Shown here: piece by piece, positions 1 to 5,449 of the stretch
How positions within the stretch are numbered: the stretch's first letter is position 1
Layout: the number at the start of each line of letters is the position of its first letter
From: an uncultured Collinsella sp.
Lineage (GTDB): Bacteria; Actinomycetota; Coriobacteriia; Coriobacteriales; Coriobacteriaceae
Length of the DNA: 8,559 bases
NCBI GenBank assembly: GCA_959599635.1
Contig: CAUGJN010000077.1
Location: forward strand, 1-8,559
Reading direction: 5' to 3'
Program-made: the position numbers and the translations under genes
Notes under the pieces: model-generated
The model's input: only the letters and a program-made list of their open reading frames with translations
The model's database searches: none
Told to the model about the DNA's origin: nothing

Positions 1-1038
1 TCGTTTGAGGCACTTGTCGGCGCTCGTGACGCCGCGGGCTCCAATCCGCTCGATAGCCTAGCCGCCCCGGCGCTCTCGCCGCAGGATGCCCTGGCCGCCG
101 CCATCGCGGGCAACGCGTATGCCGTGCCAACAGAGCTACCGGCGGGCGCCGTGCATGCCGACGAGATCGAGCGCACCTACGGTCCGCTCACCTGTAAGGC
201 ACTGCCGGCACTCATGGAGTGGCTGGCCCTGCGCTCCGACTTGGATTCCCTGGCCGGCGAGACGCATGCCATTACCATGATGACCATCCACTCCGCCAAG
301 GGCCTGGAGTTCCCGGCGGTGTTCGTGGCCGGCATGGAGGAGGGTATCTTCCCGCACGTGCACGACTTTGGCGGCAGCGATGACCCGGGCAAGCTCGAGG
401 AGGAGCGTCGCCTGGCCTACGTTGCCATCACGCGTGCCCGTAAGCGCCTGTTCCTGACCTATGCGGCCACGCGTCGCACCTACGGCTCGACCTCTGCCAA
501 CCCGCGCTCTCGCTTCCTCAACGAGATTCCGTTTGAGGATATCGAGTTTAGCGGTATCGGTTCTGCCGGTTTTGAGGGCACGGGCTGGGAGAAGCGCGGC
601 GACCGTCACGGCACCTTTGGCTCGGGCATGGGCTCGGATATGTATGGCGGCAAGGTGTTCGGTTCGCATACGCGCTCGACCGGCGGTTCCGGTTCGCGCG
701 GCGGATCGAGCTTCGACGATTTCTTTGGTGGCAGCACCTATGGCACTGAGCGCCATCGCGGGGTTTCGCCCGACGCCGGCCGTGTTGCCTCGACCTTTGG
801 TTCGGGCGCGCTGCGAGCTAAAAAGCCGTCGTCCAAGGTGTCGCCGACGGTGGAGCGCAAGGTCGATCGCGCCAGCGCATCGCAGGACTTTGCCGCGGGC
901 GATACCGTGAGCCACAAGACCTTTGGCGCCGGTACCGTGATCTCGGTCGCCGGAGACATGATCGAGGTTCAATTCGAAAAGACCGGCCAGACCAAAAAGC
1001 TAATGAAGGGCTTTGCTCCGATCGTCAAGCTGTCGTGA
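1..1038 (+). CDS. pcrA: ATP-dependent DNA helicase PcrA/UvrD, C-terminal part (5' end outside window)
   Basis: The frame is open from base 1, so the gene begins upstream; 345 residues are visible. This is the C-terminal part of a superfamily 1A 3'-5' DNA helicase, which unwinds DNA in repair and replication-fork maintenance. Visible motifs are TIHSAKGLEF at window residues 95-104, followed by a GMEEGIFPH segment, and VAITRARKR at 141-149, which carries the arginines of helicase motif VI. Residues about 180-270 form a Gly/Ser-rich, low-complexity linker. Residues about 298-345 (GDTVSHKTFGAGTV onward) match the small Tudor-like C-terminal domain known in PcrA, which in that family contacts RNA polymerase. 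The gene ends with TGA. A large hairpin repeat starts 7 nt after the stop. The motif order and the Tudor tail favour PcrA over Rep or RecB-type relatives. Confidence 0.93.
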   Translation, partial: SFEALVGARDAAGSNPLDSLAAPALSPQDALAAAIAGNAYAVPTELPAGAVHADEIERTYGPLTCKALPALMEWLALRSDLDSLAGETHAITMMTIHSAKGLEFPAVFVAGMEEGIFPHVHDFGGSDDPGKLEEERRLAYVAITRARKRLFLTYAATRRTYGSTSANPRSRFLNEIPFEDIEFSGIGSAGFEGTGWEKRGDRHGTFGSGMGSDMYGGKVFGSHTRSTGGSGSRGGSSFDDFFGGSTYGTERHRGVSPDAGRVASTFGSGALRAKKPSSKVSPTVERKVDRASASQDFAAGDTVSHKTFGAGTVISVAGDMIEVQFEKTGQTKKLMKGFAPIVKLS

Positions 1039-1045
1039 TCCTGGC

Positions 1046-1175
1046 GGACCTGGGCGGGCGTATAGGGCAACATCGCCTGCTCGGGCAGTCCTGCGCAAGA
1101 CGGAGAGCACATTAAGTGCTCTCCTTTGCGTGCGGAACTCGCGATCGATGTTGCCCTATACGCCCGCCCAGGTCC
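1046..1175 (+). repeat. Long hairpin repeat, copy 1 (conserved core, locus-specific arms)
   Basis: Bases 1046-1075 and 1146-1175 are perfect reverse complements (30 of 30). Between them lies a 70-nt core containing two smaller hairpins. One is CTGC-TCGG-GCAG near 1077-1088. The other is a 9-bp stem at 1102-1110 and 1116-1124 around the loop ATTAA. The core recurs, reverse-complemented, at 3303-3373, but the outer arms there have a different sequence. The element starts 7 nt after the pcrA stop codon. It could be a 3'UTR structure that stabilises or terminates the mRNA, a REP/MITE-like repeat, or a DNA cruciform. No coding function is seen. Confidence 0.85.
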
Positions 1176-1254
1176 TTGGGTAACGGTGCTTGCGAACGTC
1201 GCTCTGCTCGGTCGCTTTTTGGTCTGGAAAGCCGGGTGGGCTGAATAATTAGAC

Positions 1255-1304
1255 ATGGCAAGGGGCTCCCCCGTTGATGAGCGGGAGTGCCCCTTGTTGC
1301 GTTT
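1255..1304 (+). terminator. Terminator-like hairpin repeat, copy 1
   Basis: CAAGGGGC at 1259-1266 pairs perfectly with GCCCCTTG at 1289-1296. An inner CTCCC/GGGAG pairing is followed by a moderately T-rich tail (TTGTTGCGTTT). It could end transcription from pcrA before the next promoter. Nearly the same sequence recurs in the same orientation at 3202-3251. The T-tract is imperfect, so termination strength is uncertain. The 79 bases between the hairpin repeat and this element (1176-1254) show only a T5 run near 1216-1220 and nothing else recognisable. Confidence 0.55.
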
Positions 1305-1330
1305 GGGTTGTTACCTTGTGGTTTTGGTGA

Positions 1331-1358
1331 TTGAACGTTTTATACTGTTCAGTATAAT
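1331..1358 (+). promoter_or_regulatory. Sigma-70-type promoter of the winged-helix/nucleotidyltransferase pair
   Basis: TTGAAC at 1331-1336 and a consensus TATAAT at 1353-1358 are separated by 16 nt, in an AT-rich stretch that contrasts with the surroundings. Transcription would start near 1365, giving a short leader. A GGTGA at 1381-1385 lies 7 nt before an ATG at 1393, a standard Shine-Dalgarno arrangement. That ATG is not in frame with the main reading frame of the first gene. Confidence 0.7.
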
Positions 1359-1380
1359 TTTAGATAGTAACTAAAACGTT
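1334..1380. promoter_or_regulatory. Nested palindromes over the promoter, probable operator
   Basis: The inner palindrome TATACTGTTCAGTATA (1341-1356) has perfect 7-bp arms and a 2-nt spacer, and overlaps the -10 box. It is enclosed by a perfect 9-bp inverted repeat, AACGTTTTA at 1334-1342 and TAAAACGTT at 1372-1380. A dimeric regulator bound here would block RNA polymerase. AbiEi-type antitoxins are known to repress their own promoters through inverted repeats, so autoregulation by the winged-helix protein encoded next is the simplest inference. Confidence 0.6.
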
Positions 1381-1392
1381 GGTGAAATGAAA

Positions 1393-1446
1393 ATGGTGAT
1401 AGGGAGTGTTAATATCCTGTCCCCCGAAACGCATCTTCTCCTTAGA
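1393..1446 (+). other. Possible true N-terminus of the winged-helix gene in another frame
   Basis: The best-placed start downstream of the promoter is ATG 1393, with GGTGA 7 nt upstream. It opens a frame reading MVIGSVNILSPETHLLL before AGA at 1444-1446, and that frame stops at 1537-1539. Skipping one base at 1441-1447 (CTT AGA G) would join it to ELAIDPRPVEVQIPR in the main frame and give a smooth N-terminus. This suggests a one-base insertion in the gene, a sequence error, or less likely a +1 ribosomal frameshift. It is an inference from reading both frames. Confidence 0.4.
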
Positions 1447-2428
1447 GCTCGCTATCGATCCAAGGCCGGTAGAGGTGCAGATTCCCCGTATGTATCTCGA
1501 GCGGTTTTCGCTTCATTTGGCGCAGCTTGGCACGTCTGAGCAAGGTGGCTTTATTGTTGCCGAGCCAAAAGAGCTGCCCAGTGTTATTTCGGCACGAAAC
1601 ATTGTTGATGCCGTGCGCAAGGTCGATGCTCGTCCGGTGGCAATTTGCTGGGATGCCATGGATTTGGGCTTTATGCATGCGCTGGCTTCGGAGGGAATTG
1701 CATATATTCGAGATGGGCAGAATGCGTTTCTGCCGTTTATGGGTGCCTTCATTTCTGATGAGATACTGAACGCTCCCTCTGCAGCCCCGCTTTCACCCCA
1801 ATCCCAGCGAGTCGTATTAAATTACATTGCAGGGCGATGGGTTGACTGTTCTGCCGGCGACCTGGCGCGCCTGTGTGGTAAAAGCGCGGCGAGCGTAAGC
1901 AACTATCTTTCAGAAATTGCCGCTATAGCTCCTGGATTGATTGTGCGGGATGGCAAAAAGCGTATATTGCACGACACCGGGTTGTCGACCGAGACGTTGC
2001 TAGACGGGTTTGAGGACTACCTTCGCTCGCCAGTTATAGAACGCATCCGGCTTAAGGAGGCAGTCAACAGGGTAGATTTGCGGGCCGTTGATGCGCTGCT
2101 TTCCGGCGTCTCTGCCCTTAGCTATATGTCCGACCTTGCTCATGATGGCTCTGCCCCAACCATTGCTCTCGAAAAGTATCAGCTAGAGGCCTTAAAAGAG
2201 CGTATGGGTGACAGATGGCTGGAGGCCCAGTGGTACGAATCGGCTGCTATCGAGATTGAGGTTTGGTCGTATCCCGTGGACGAGCCGTCCGATGTTAGCT
2301 TTGACACCGCGGGCCTGCAATGCGTTGACCCGTTTTCCTTATATGTTGCCTGCGCGAAAGCAGACTACAAAGACGACCGTCTGCTCGATGCGGTCGAACA
2401 GCTCAGGAGGACGATATGCCAAAAGTAA
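1406..2428 (+). CDS. Winged-helix DNA-binding protein, candidate antitoxin/regulator of the pair
   Basis: A 340-residue protein if translation starts at GTG 1406, the first possible start after an in-frame stop at 1400-1402. That start is doubtful because its AGGGA lies directly against it. ATG 1490 (MYLERF) or a frame-shifted start at 1393 are alternatives. Residues about 119-165 form a helix-turn-helix region (LSPQSQRVV, then DLARLCGKSAASVSNYLSEI). An N-terminal domain ends with IAYIRDGQNAFLPFMG near 98-113. The C-terminal part has LLSGVSALSYMSDLA (221-235) and VDPFSLYVACA (307-317). I recall this layout from MarR-like or AbiEi-like proteins next to nucleotidyltransferases, but I cannot name the family firmly. 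It overlaps the next gene by 13 nt, so the two are probably translated together. Base composition is lower in GC than in neighbouring genes. Confidence 0.75.
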   Translation: MLISCPPKRIFSLELAIDPRPVEVQIPRMYLERFSLHLAQLGTSEQGGFIVAEPKELPSVISARNIVDAVRKVDARPVAICWDAMDLGFMHALASEGIAYIRDGQNAFLPFMGAFISDEILNAPSAAPLSPQSQRVVLNYIAGRWVDCSAGDLARLCGKSAASVSNYLSEIAAIAPGLIVRDGKKRILHDTGLSTETLLDGFEDYLRSPVIERIRLKEAVNRVDLRAVDALLSGVSALSYMSDLAHDGSAPTIALEKYQLEALKERMGDRWLEAQWYESAAIEIEVWSYPVDEPSDVSFDTAGLQCVDPFSLYVACAKADYKDDRLLDAVEQLRRTICQK

Positions 2429-3108
2429 GGGGAATAGAGCGATTTGCCGCTGCCATGAGCAATTGCGAGGGCGGCTATGTCCTTATTGGCGGAGGAGCCT
2501 GCAGCGTTCTATTTGACAGCGAAGGTGATTCATTTAGGGCTACCGAAGATTTGGATGTTGTTGTAATTGTTGATGGAAATAGCATCGAATTTGCCACTGC
2601 ATTTTGGACATTTATCAAAATCGCTGGATACGAGATTGGAAAAGTCGGCGATGGAAAGTGTACTTACTATCGATTCCGTTTACCCGAAGGATCAAGGCAG
2701 GCCTTAGATTATCCCGGCCAAATCGAGTTGTTTGCCCGGCATCCAGACTTTACGCTTGAAGATGAAACGAGCGAAGTGGCTCCTCTATCCTTTGACGGAG
2801 CGATATCGAGTCTCTCTGCCATTATTCTCGATGATGGCTACTATGAGTTTATTCGTGATAACGCAACGAACGTAGGGGGCGTCACGTTGCTCGATGCACT
2901 CCATATCATTCCCCTTAAGATGCGTGCGCACATTGATATCAACAGAAGTTATGAGGAAGGACGTCGTTGCAATAGCATTGATCGACGAAAGCATCGTTCG
3001 GATGTTGCTCGGCTTGCTGGTTTGTTGCCGCCTTCGGCTCGTTTGGAGCTAACAGAGCAAATGAGGATTGACGCAGAGGATTTTTTGCGGACTTTTCTTC
3101 TTATGTAG
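2416..3108 (+). CDS. Nucleotidyltransferase-fold protein, candidate AbiEii/MNT-like toxin
   Basis: A 230-residue protein starting at ATG 2416, with CAGGAGG (2404-2410) 5 nt upstream inside the preceding gene. Residues 25-30 (GGGACS) and D45-L-D47 in RATEDLDVVV match the G[GS]-x(n)-D-x-D signature of the DNA polymerase beta-like nucleotidyltransferase superfamily. E104 in QIELFA fits the third metal-binding acidic position. PLKMRA (K168) and the RKHRSDVARLAGLL stretch (191-204) resemble the conserved K and KD-x-x-DL features of AbiEii and related families. In those toxins the enzyme transfers nucleotides to tRNA or proteins, and the partner gene neutralises or represses it. Pairing with a DNA-binding protein supports a toxin-antitoxin or defence role. 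An antibiotic-type nucleotidyltransferase is possible but less likely. Bases 2581-2640 contain 24 G/C of 60, against 37 of 60 at 7561-7620, which suggests horizontal acquisition. Confidence 0.78.
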   Translation: MPKVRGIERFAAAMSNCEGGYVLIGGGACSVLFDSEGDSFRATEDLDVVVIVDGNSIEFATAFWTFIKIAGYEIGKVGDGKCTYYRFRLPEGSRQALDYPGQIELFARHPDFTLEDETSEVAPLSFDGAISSLSAIILDDGYYEFIRDNATNVGGVTLLDALHIIPLKMRAHIDINRSYEEGRRCNSIDRRKHRSDVARLAGLLPPSARLELTEQMRIDAEDFLRTFLLM

Positions 3109-3201
3109 ATCGGCAGACCAACCGTAAGGAAAGGACACGACTTCAGGACACGTTATCGTTTCTGGAGAGGGTCTATTTGTAGGCGTCGTGATTCGTTATA
3201 T

Positions 3202-3255
3202 ATGGCAAGGGGCTCTCCCGTTTGATGGGCGGGGAACCCCTTGTTGCTTTTTGAT
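3202..3255 (+). terminator. Terminator-like hairpin repeat, copy 2
   Basis: CAAGGGG at 3206-3212 pairs with CCCCTTG, ending near 3243, around a CTCCCG/CGGGG inner stem, followed by TTGCTTTTTGATT. This is a better T-tract than copy 1, so termination of the winged-helix/nucleotidyltransferase transcript is likely. The sequence is a near-duplicate, in direct orientation, of 1255-1304. The 92 bases between the preceding stop codon and this site (3109-3200) show nothing else I can recognise. Confidence 0.68.
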
Positions 3256-3273
3256 TGTCGTAACTAGCCAGAG

Positions 3274-3402
3274 GCTCGCCGGGACGGGCGCGGGGTTTGG
3301 TCGATCGCGAGTTCCGCACGAGCCGGAGAGCACTTAATGTGCTCTCCGTGCGAGCAGGACTGCCCGAGCAGGCGATCAAACCCCGCGCCCATCCCGGCGA
3401 GC
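3274..3402 (-). repeat. Long hairpin repeat, copy 2 (inverted relative to copy 1)
   Basis: Arms 3274-3302 and 3374-3402 are complementary at 27 of 29 positions, one exception being a possible G-U pair. They share no obvious sequence with the arms of copy 1. The core 3303-3373, read on the minus strand, matches the copy 1 core in three blocks of 22, 24 and 18 nt separated by short variable spacers. On the minus strand the element starts 17 nt after the manA stop codon. It therefore has the same position and orientation relative to manA that copy 1 has relative to pcrA. Confidence 0.83.
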
Positions 3403-3419
3403 ACTCGGGTACCAGTGAC

Positions 3420-4352
3420 CTACAGGTGGCTAATAATCAGTTCCATCTTGCCTTCGAGGTCGATGGAGCTGACGGTGCTCGGGGCCAGCAGGTGGCTTCC
3501 CTTGTGGACGGGGTCGCCGCAGACGGTGCCTTCGCCGTTGATGACCGACAGGCACATGAAGGGCCAGCGCTGGTCGAGGGTCTTGCTGCCGTTGACGCGC
3601 ACGCGATCGACGGTGTAGCAGGGGTTGGACTCGAGCTCGGTTACACCATCGACCTCGGGCGCGGTCACGGTGCCGTCGGTCGGCGCCTGAACATCAAAGT
3701 CGATGCAGTCGAGGCTCTGCTCAATGTGCAGCGGACGCAGCTTGCCGTCGGTACCGGGGCGGTCGTAGTCGTACAGGCGATACGTCACGTCGCTCGACTG
3801 CTGCGTCTCCAAAATGAGCGTACCGGTCTTGATGGCGTGCACGGTGCCGGAGTCAATCTGGAAAAAGTCTCCCTTGTGGATCGGCAACACGTTGAGCATG
3901 TCGTCCCAGCGACCGTCCTTGATCATCTGTGCGGCTTCGGCGCGGTCATGCGCGCGCTGGCCGACGATGATTGTGGCGCCGGGCTCGCAATCCAGCACGT
4001 ACCAGCACTCGGTTTTGCCCAGGCTGCCGTTCTCGTGCTCGGCGGCGTACTCATCGTTGGGATGAATCTGGATCGAAAGGTCGTCCTTGGCGTCCAGGAT
4101 CTTAATGAGCAGCGGGAACTCTTTGCCCTCGCAGTTGCCAAAGAGCTCGCGGTGCTCGGCCCATAGCCACGACAGCGTGTGGCCGGCATACGGGCCCTCA
4201 GCGATCTGGCAGTCGCCGTTGGGGTGTGCCGAGATGGCCCAGCACTCACCGATGGGACCCTCGGGAATGTTGTAACCAAATACGGTTTCGAGCTGGCGGC
4301 CGCCCCAGATCTTCTCGTGGAAGATCGGCGTCAGTTTAATCAAATCAGACAT
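3420..4352 (-). CDS. manA: Mannose-6-phosphate isomerase, class I (short form)
   Basis: Cytoplasmic zinc enzyme interconverting mannose-6-phosphate and fructose-6-phosphate. With the start at ATG 4352 it has 310 residues, the usual size of the short Bacillus-type class I enzymes. GGGGG at 4360-4364 lies 7 nt before this start. Upstream starts at 4358 and 4415 would add residues unlike the family. Zinc ligands are visible as Q95 and H97 in IQIHPND, E115 in GKTECWYVLD and H172 in DSGTVHAI. R192 in TYRLYDYDR is the likely catalytic arginine. The N-terminus (IFHEKIWGGRQL) is also typical. The gene follows the GntR regulator gene on the same strand after 75 nt, so they probably form an operon. Its placement by a PTS/GH1 operon suggests that mannose-6-phosphate arises from the imported sugar. 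Confidence 0.93.
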   Translation of the reverse strand: MSDLIKLTPIFHEKIWGGRQLETVFGYNIPEGPIGECWAISAHPNGDCQIAEGPYAGHTLSWLWAEHRELFGNCEGKEFPLLIKILDAKDDLSIQIHPNDEYAAEHENGSLGKTECWYVLDCEPGATIIVGQRAHDRAEAAQMIKDGRWDDMLNVLPIHKGDFFQIDSGTVHAIKTGTLILETQQSSDVTYRLYDYDRPGTDGKLRPLHIEQSLDCIDFDVQAPTDGTVTAPEVDGVTELESNPCYTVDRVRVNGSKTLDQRWPFMCLSVINGEGTVCGDPVHKGSHLLAPSTVSSIDLEGKMELIISHL

Positions 4353-4427
4353 ATTCATACCCCCATGGTGTTGTGCGGCCGTCCGTTCTAGACGAGCCAT
4401 AACGAGCGCCCGCATGACTACAAAAAC

Positions 4428-5147
4428 CTATGCCAACGTTACGTTGTGCAGCTCAAAGCGGTCGCCGACGTTGCGCGAAATCGAGTACTCAAAGGCGTTG
4501 CCGCTATCCAAAAAGCCAATCTGGTTGAGCTCGAGCAGGGGAGCGCCGGGTTTGGTGTCCAGGCGCTCGGCCTCTTCCTCGGTTGCCGCCACGGCACGGA
4601 TGGTGCGGTGGAAGCTCGAAATTTTCAGCCCGCATTGCTCGCGGATAAAGCTATAGACCGATCCGTATAGGTCCTTCTTTTTAAGGCCCGGTATCAGCTC
4701 GAGGGGCATGTAGGTGTACTCGATAACGATGGGCTTCTCGTCGACCTGGCGCACGCGCACGATGTGATAGGCAAAGTCATCCTCGGCAATTCCCAGCCGA
4801 GTCGCAACCTCTGCCGGCGGATTGACAATCGAGAAATCGTAGACCACCGAGGTTACCTTCTCCCCGCGGTGCTCATACGAAAAGCCCTGGGCGCGGTCGT
4901 TCTTGCCCTGGAAAAACGCCTTGTCGGGAAGCCCCGCCGTGTCTTTAACGTAGGTGCCCGATCCGCGCCGGCTGGTAACAAGACCCTCCTCGGTGATCTG
5001 CTCGATAGCTCGTTTGACGGTGATTTTGGAAACGCTATAGAGCTCACAGAACTCAACGACGGTGGGTAGCTTGTCGCCCGGTTTAAGAGCGCCATCCTCG
5101 ATGCTTCGACGGATATCTGCAGCTATCGCCTCGTATTTGGGAATCAT
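4428..5147 (-). CDS. GntR/HutC-family transcriptional regulator with UTRA domain
   Basis: A 239-residue regulator starting at ATG 5147. A strong AAGGAGGT Shine-Dalgarno at 5152-5159 chooses this start over one 33 nt further upstream. Residues 3-67 are a GntR winged helix (YEAIAADIRRSIEDGALKPG, LPTVVEFCELYSVSKITVKRAI, then the RRGSGTYV wing). Residues about 80-235 fit a UTRA ligand-binding domain, which in HutC-type regulators binds small effectors, often phosphosugars. It is transcribed divergently from the GH1/PTS operon and sits upstream of manA. Control of both units in response to a phosphorylated sugar is therefore the natural inference. A TATACT on the minus strand (5184-5189) could be its -10 box, but no good -35 is seen. 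Confidence 0.9.
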   Translation of the reverse strand: MIPKYEAIAADIRRSIEDGALKPGDKLPTVVEFCELYSVSKITVKRAIEQITEEGLVTSRRGSGTYVKDTAGLPDKAFFQGKNDRAQGFSYEHRGEKVTSVVYDFSIVNPPAEVATRLGIAEDDFAYHIVRVRQVDEKPIVIEYTYMPLELIPGLKKKDLYGSVYSFIREQCGLKISSFHRTIRAVAATEEEAERLDTKPGAPLLELNQIGFLDSGNAFEYSISRNVGDRFELHNVTLA

Positions 5148-5164
5148 GGAACCTCCTTTCCGAC

Positions 5165-5227
5165 ATATAAGAATACGCAAGTAAGTATAACCCCCAACGA
5201 GGCACCCATATTACTTTTATATAAGAA
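5165..5227. promoter_or_regulatory. Candidate operator repeats in the divergent control region
   Basis: The 9-mer ATATAAGAA occurs at 5165-5173 and again at 5219-5227 in direct orientation, the second overlapping the palindrome TTATATAA. The stretch is unusually AT-rich and lies between the gntR start and the GH1 promoter. These are possible binding sites for the GntR protein. The match to the known GntR/HutC consensus is weak, so this is tentative. Confidence 0.25.
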
Positions 5228-5255
5228 GTCCGAGAAAGAAAAAACAAAAAGACGC

Positions 5256-5283
5256 TTTACTTTAGAAATTAGAGCGCTATAGT
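5256..5283 (+). promoter_or_regulatory. Candidate promoter of the GH1/PTS operon
   Basis: TTTACT at 5256-5261 and TATAGT at 5278-5283 are spaced by 16 nt. Each differs from the consensus at one or two positions. The start of transcription would be near 5290, leaving a structured leader of about 160 nt before the GH1 start codon. Confidence 0.5.
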
Positions 5284-5301
5284 TGTACGCAACGAACGGA
5301 A

Positions 5302-5345
5302 CCCTGCCGCCGGCAGGGCCGACCGTTTGGGGACGGTTTTGTTTT
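5302..5345 (+). terminator. Leader hairpins with T-rich tail, possible attenuator
   Basis: CCCTGCC (5302-5308) pairs with GGCAGGG (5312-5318). It is followed by ACCGT (5322-5326) pairing with ACGGT (5333-5337) around the loop TTGGGG, then TTTTGTTTT. The arrangement looks like a weak intrinsic terminator inside the leader of the GH1 operon. It could serve as an attenuator, or be an inserted REP-like repeat. From 5346 to 5439 there are GC-rich partial dyads and two copies of CGGATAAC, with no clear function. Confidence 0.42.
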
Positions 5346-5449
5346 GGCGGGCTGGATACCCGGATAACCGGTGCGCGCCCGCGCCGGATAACTTGCCAAA
5401 GCAAACCCGTCTCCAACCGAAAGCTCTAGACACGAAAGCGAGGACTTTG

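Noticed and set aside
136..972. Long minus-strand open frame opposite pcrA
   Set aside because: The plus strand has clear helicase and Tudor-domain motifs. The antisense translation is low-complexity Ala/Arg/Gly-rich text, typical of GC-rich shadow frames.
969..1256. Minus-strand 95-codon frame across the hairpin repeat
   Set aside because: It runs through the palindromic repeat and overlaps the pcrA end. It has no ribosome site or recognisable motif.
1046..3402. CRISPR array or composite transposon
   Set aside because: There are only two long repeats, with no regular spacers. No transposase gene lies between or near them, and no target-site duplication was seen.
3297..4166. Plus-strand 289-codon frame opposite manA
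   Set aside because: It is antisense to a clear class I mannose-6-phosphate isomerase with all zinc ligands, and it starts inside the hairpin repeat.
4353..4415. Upstream extension of manA
   Set aside because: The extra residues do not fit the family N-terminus, and the G-rich ribosome site fits ATG 4352.
5327..5449. Upstream extension of the GH1 reading frame
   Set aside because: It would add 41 residues translated from the leader hairpins. The GH1 family start and the ribosome site both favour 5450.
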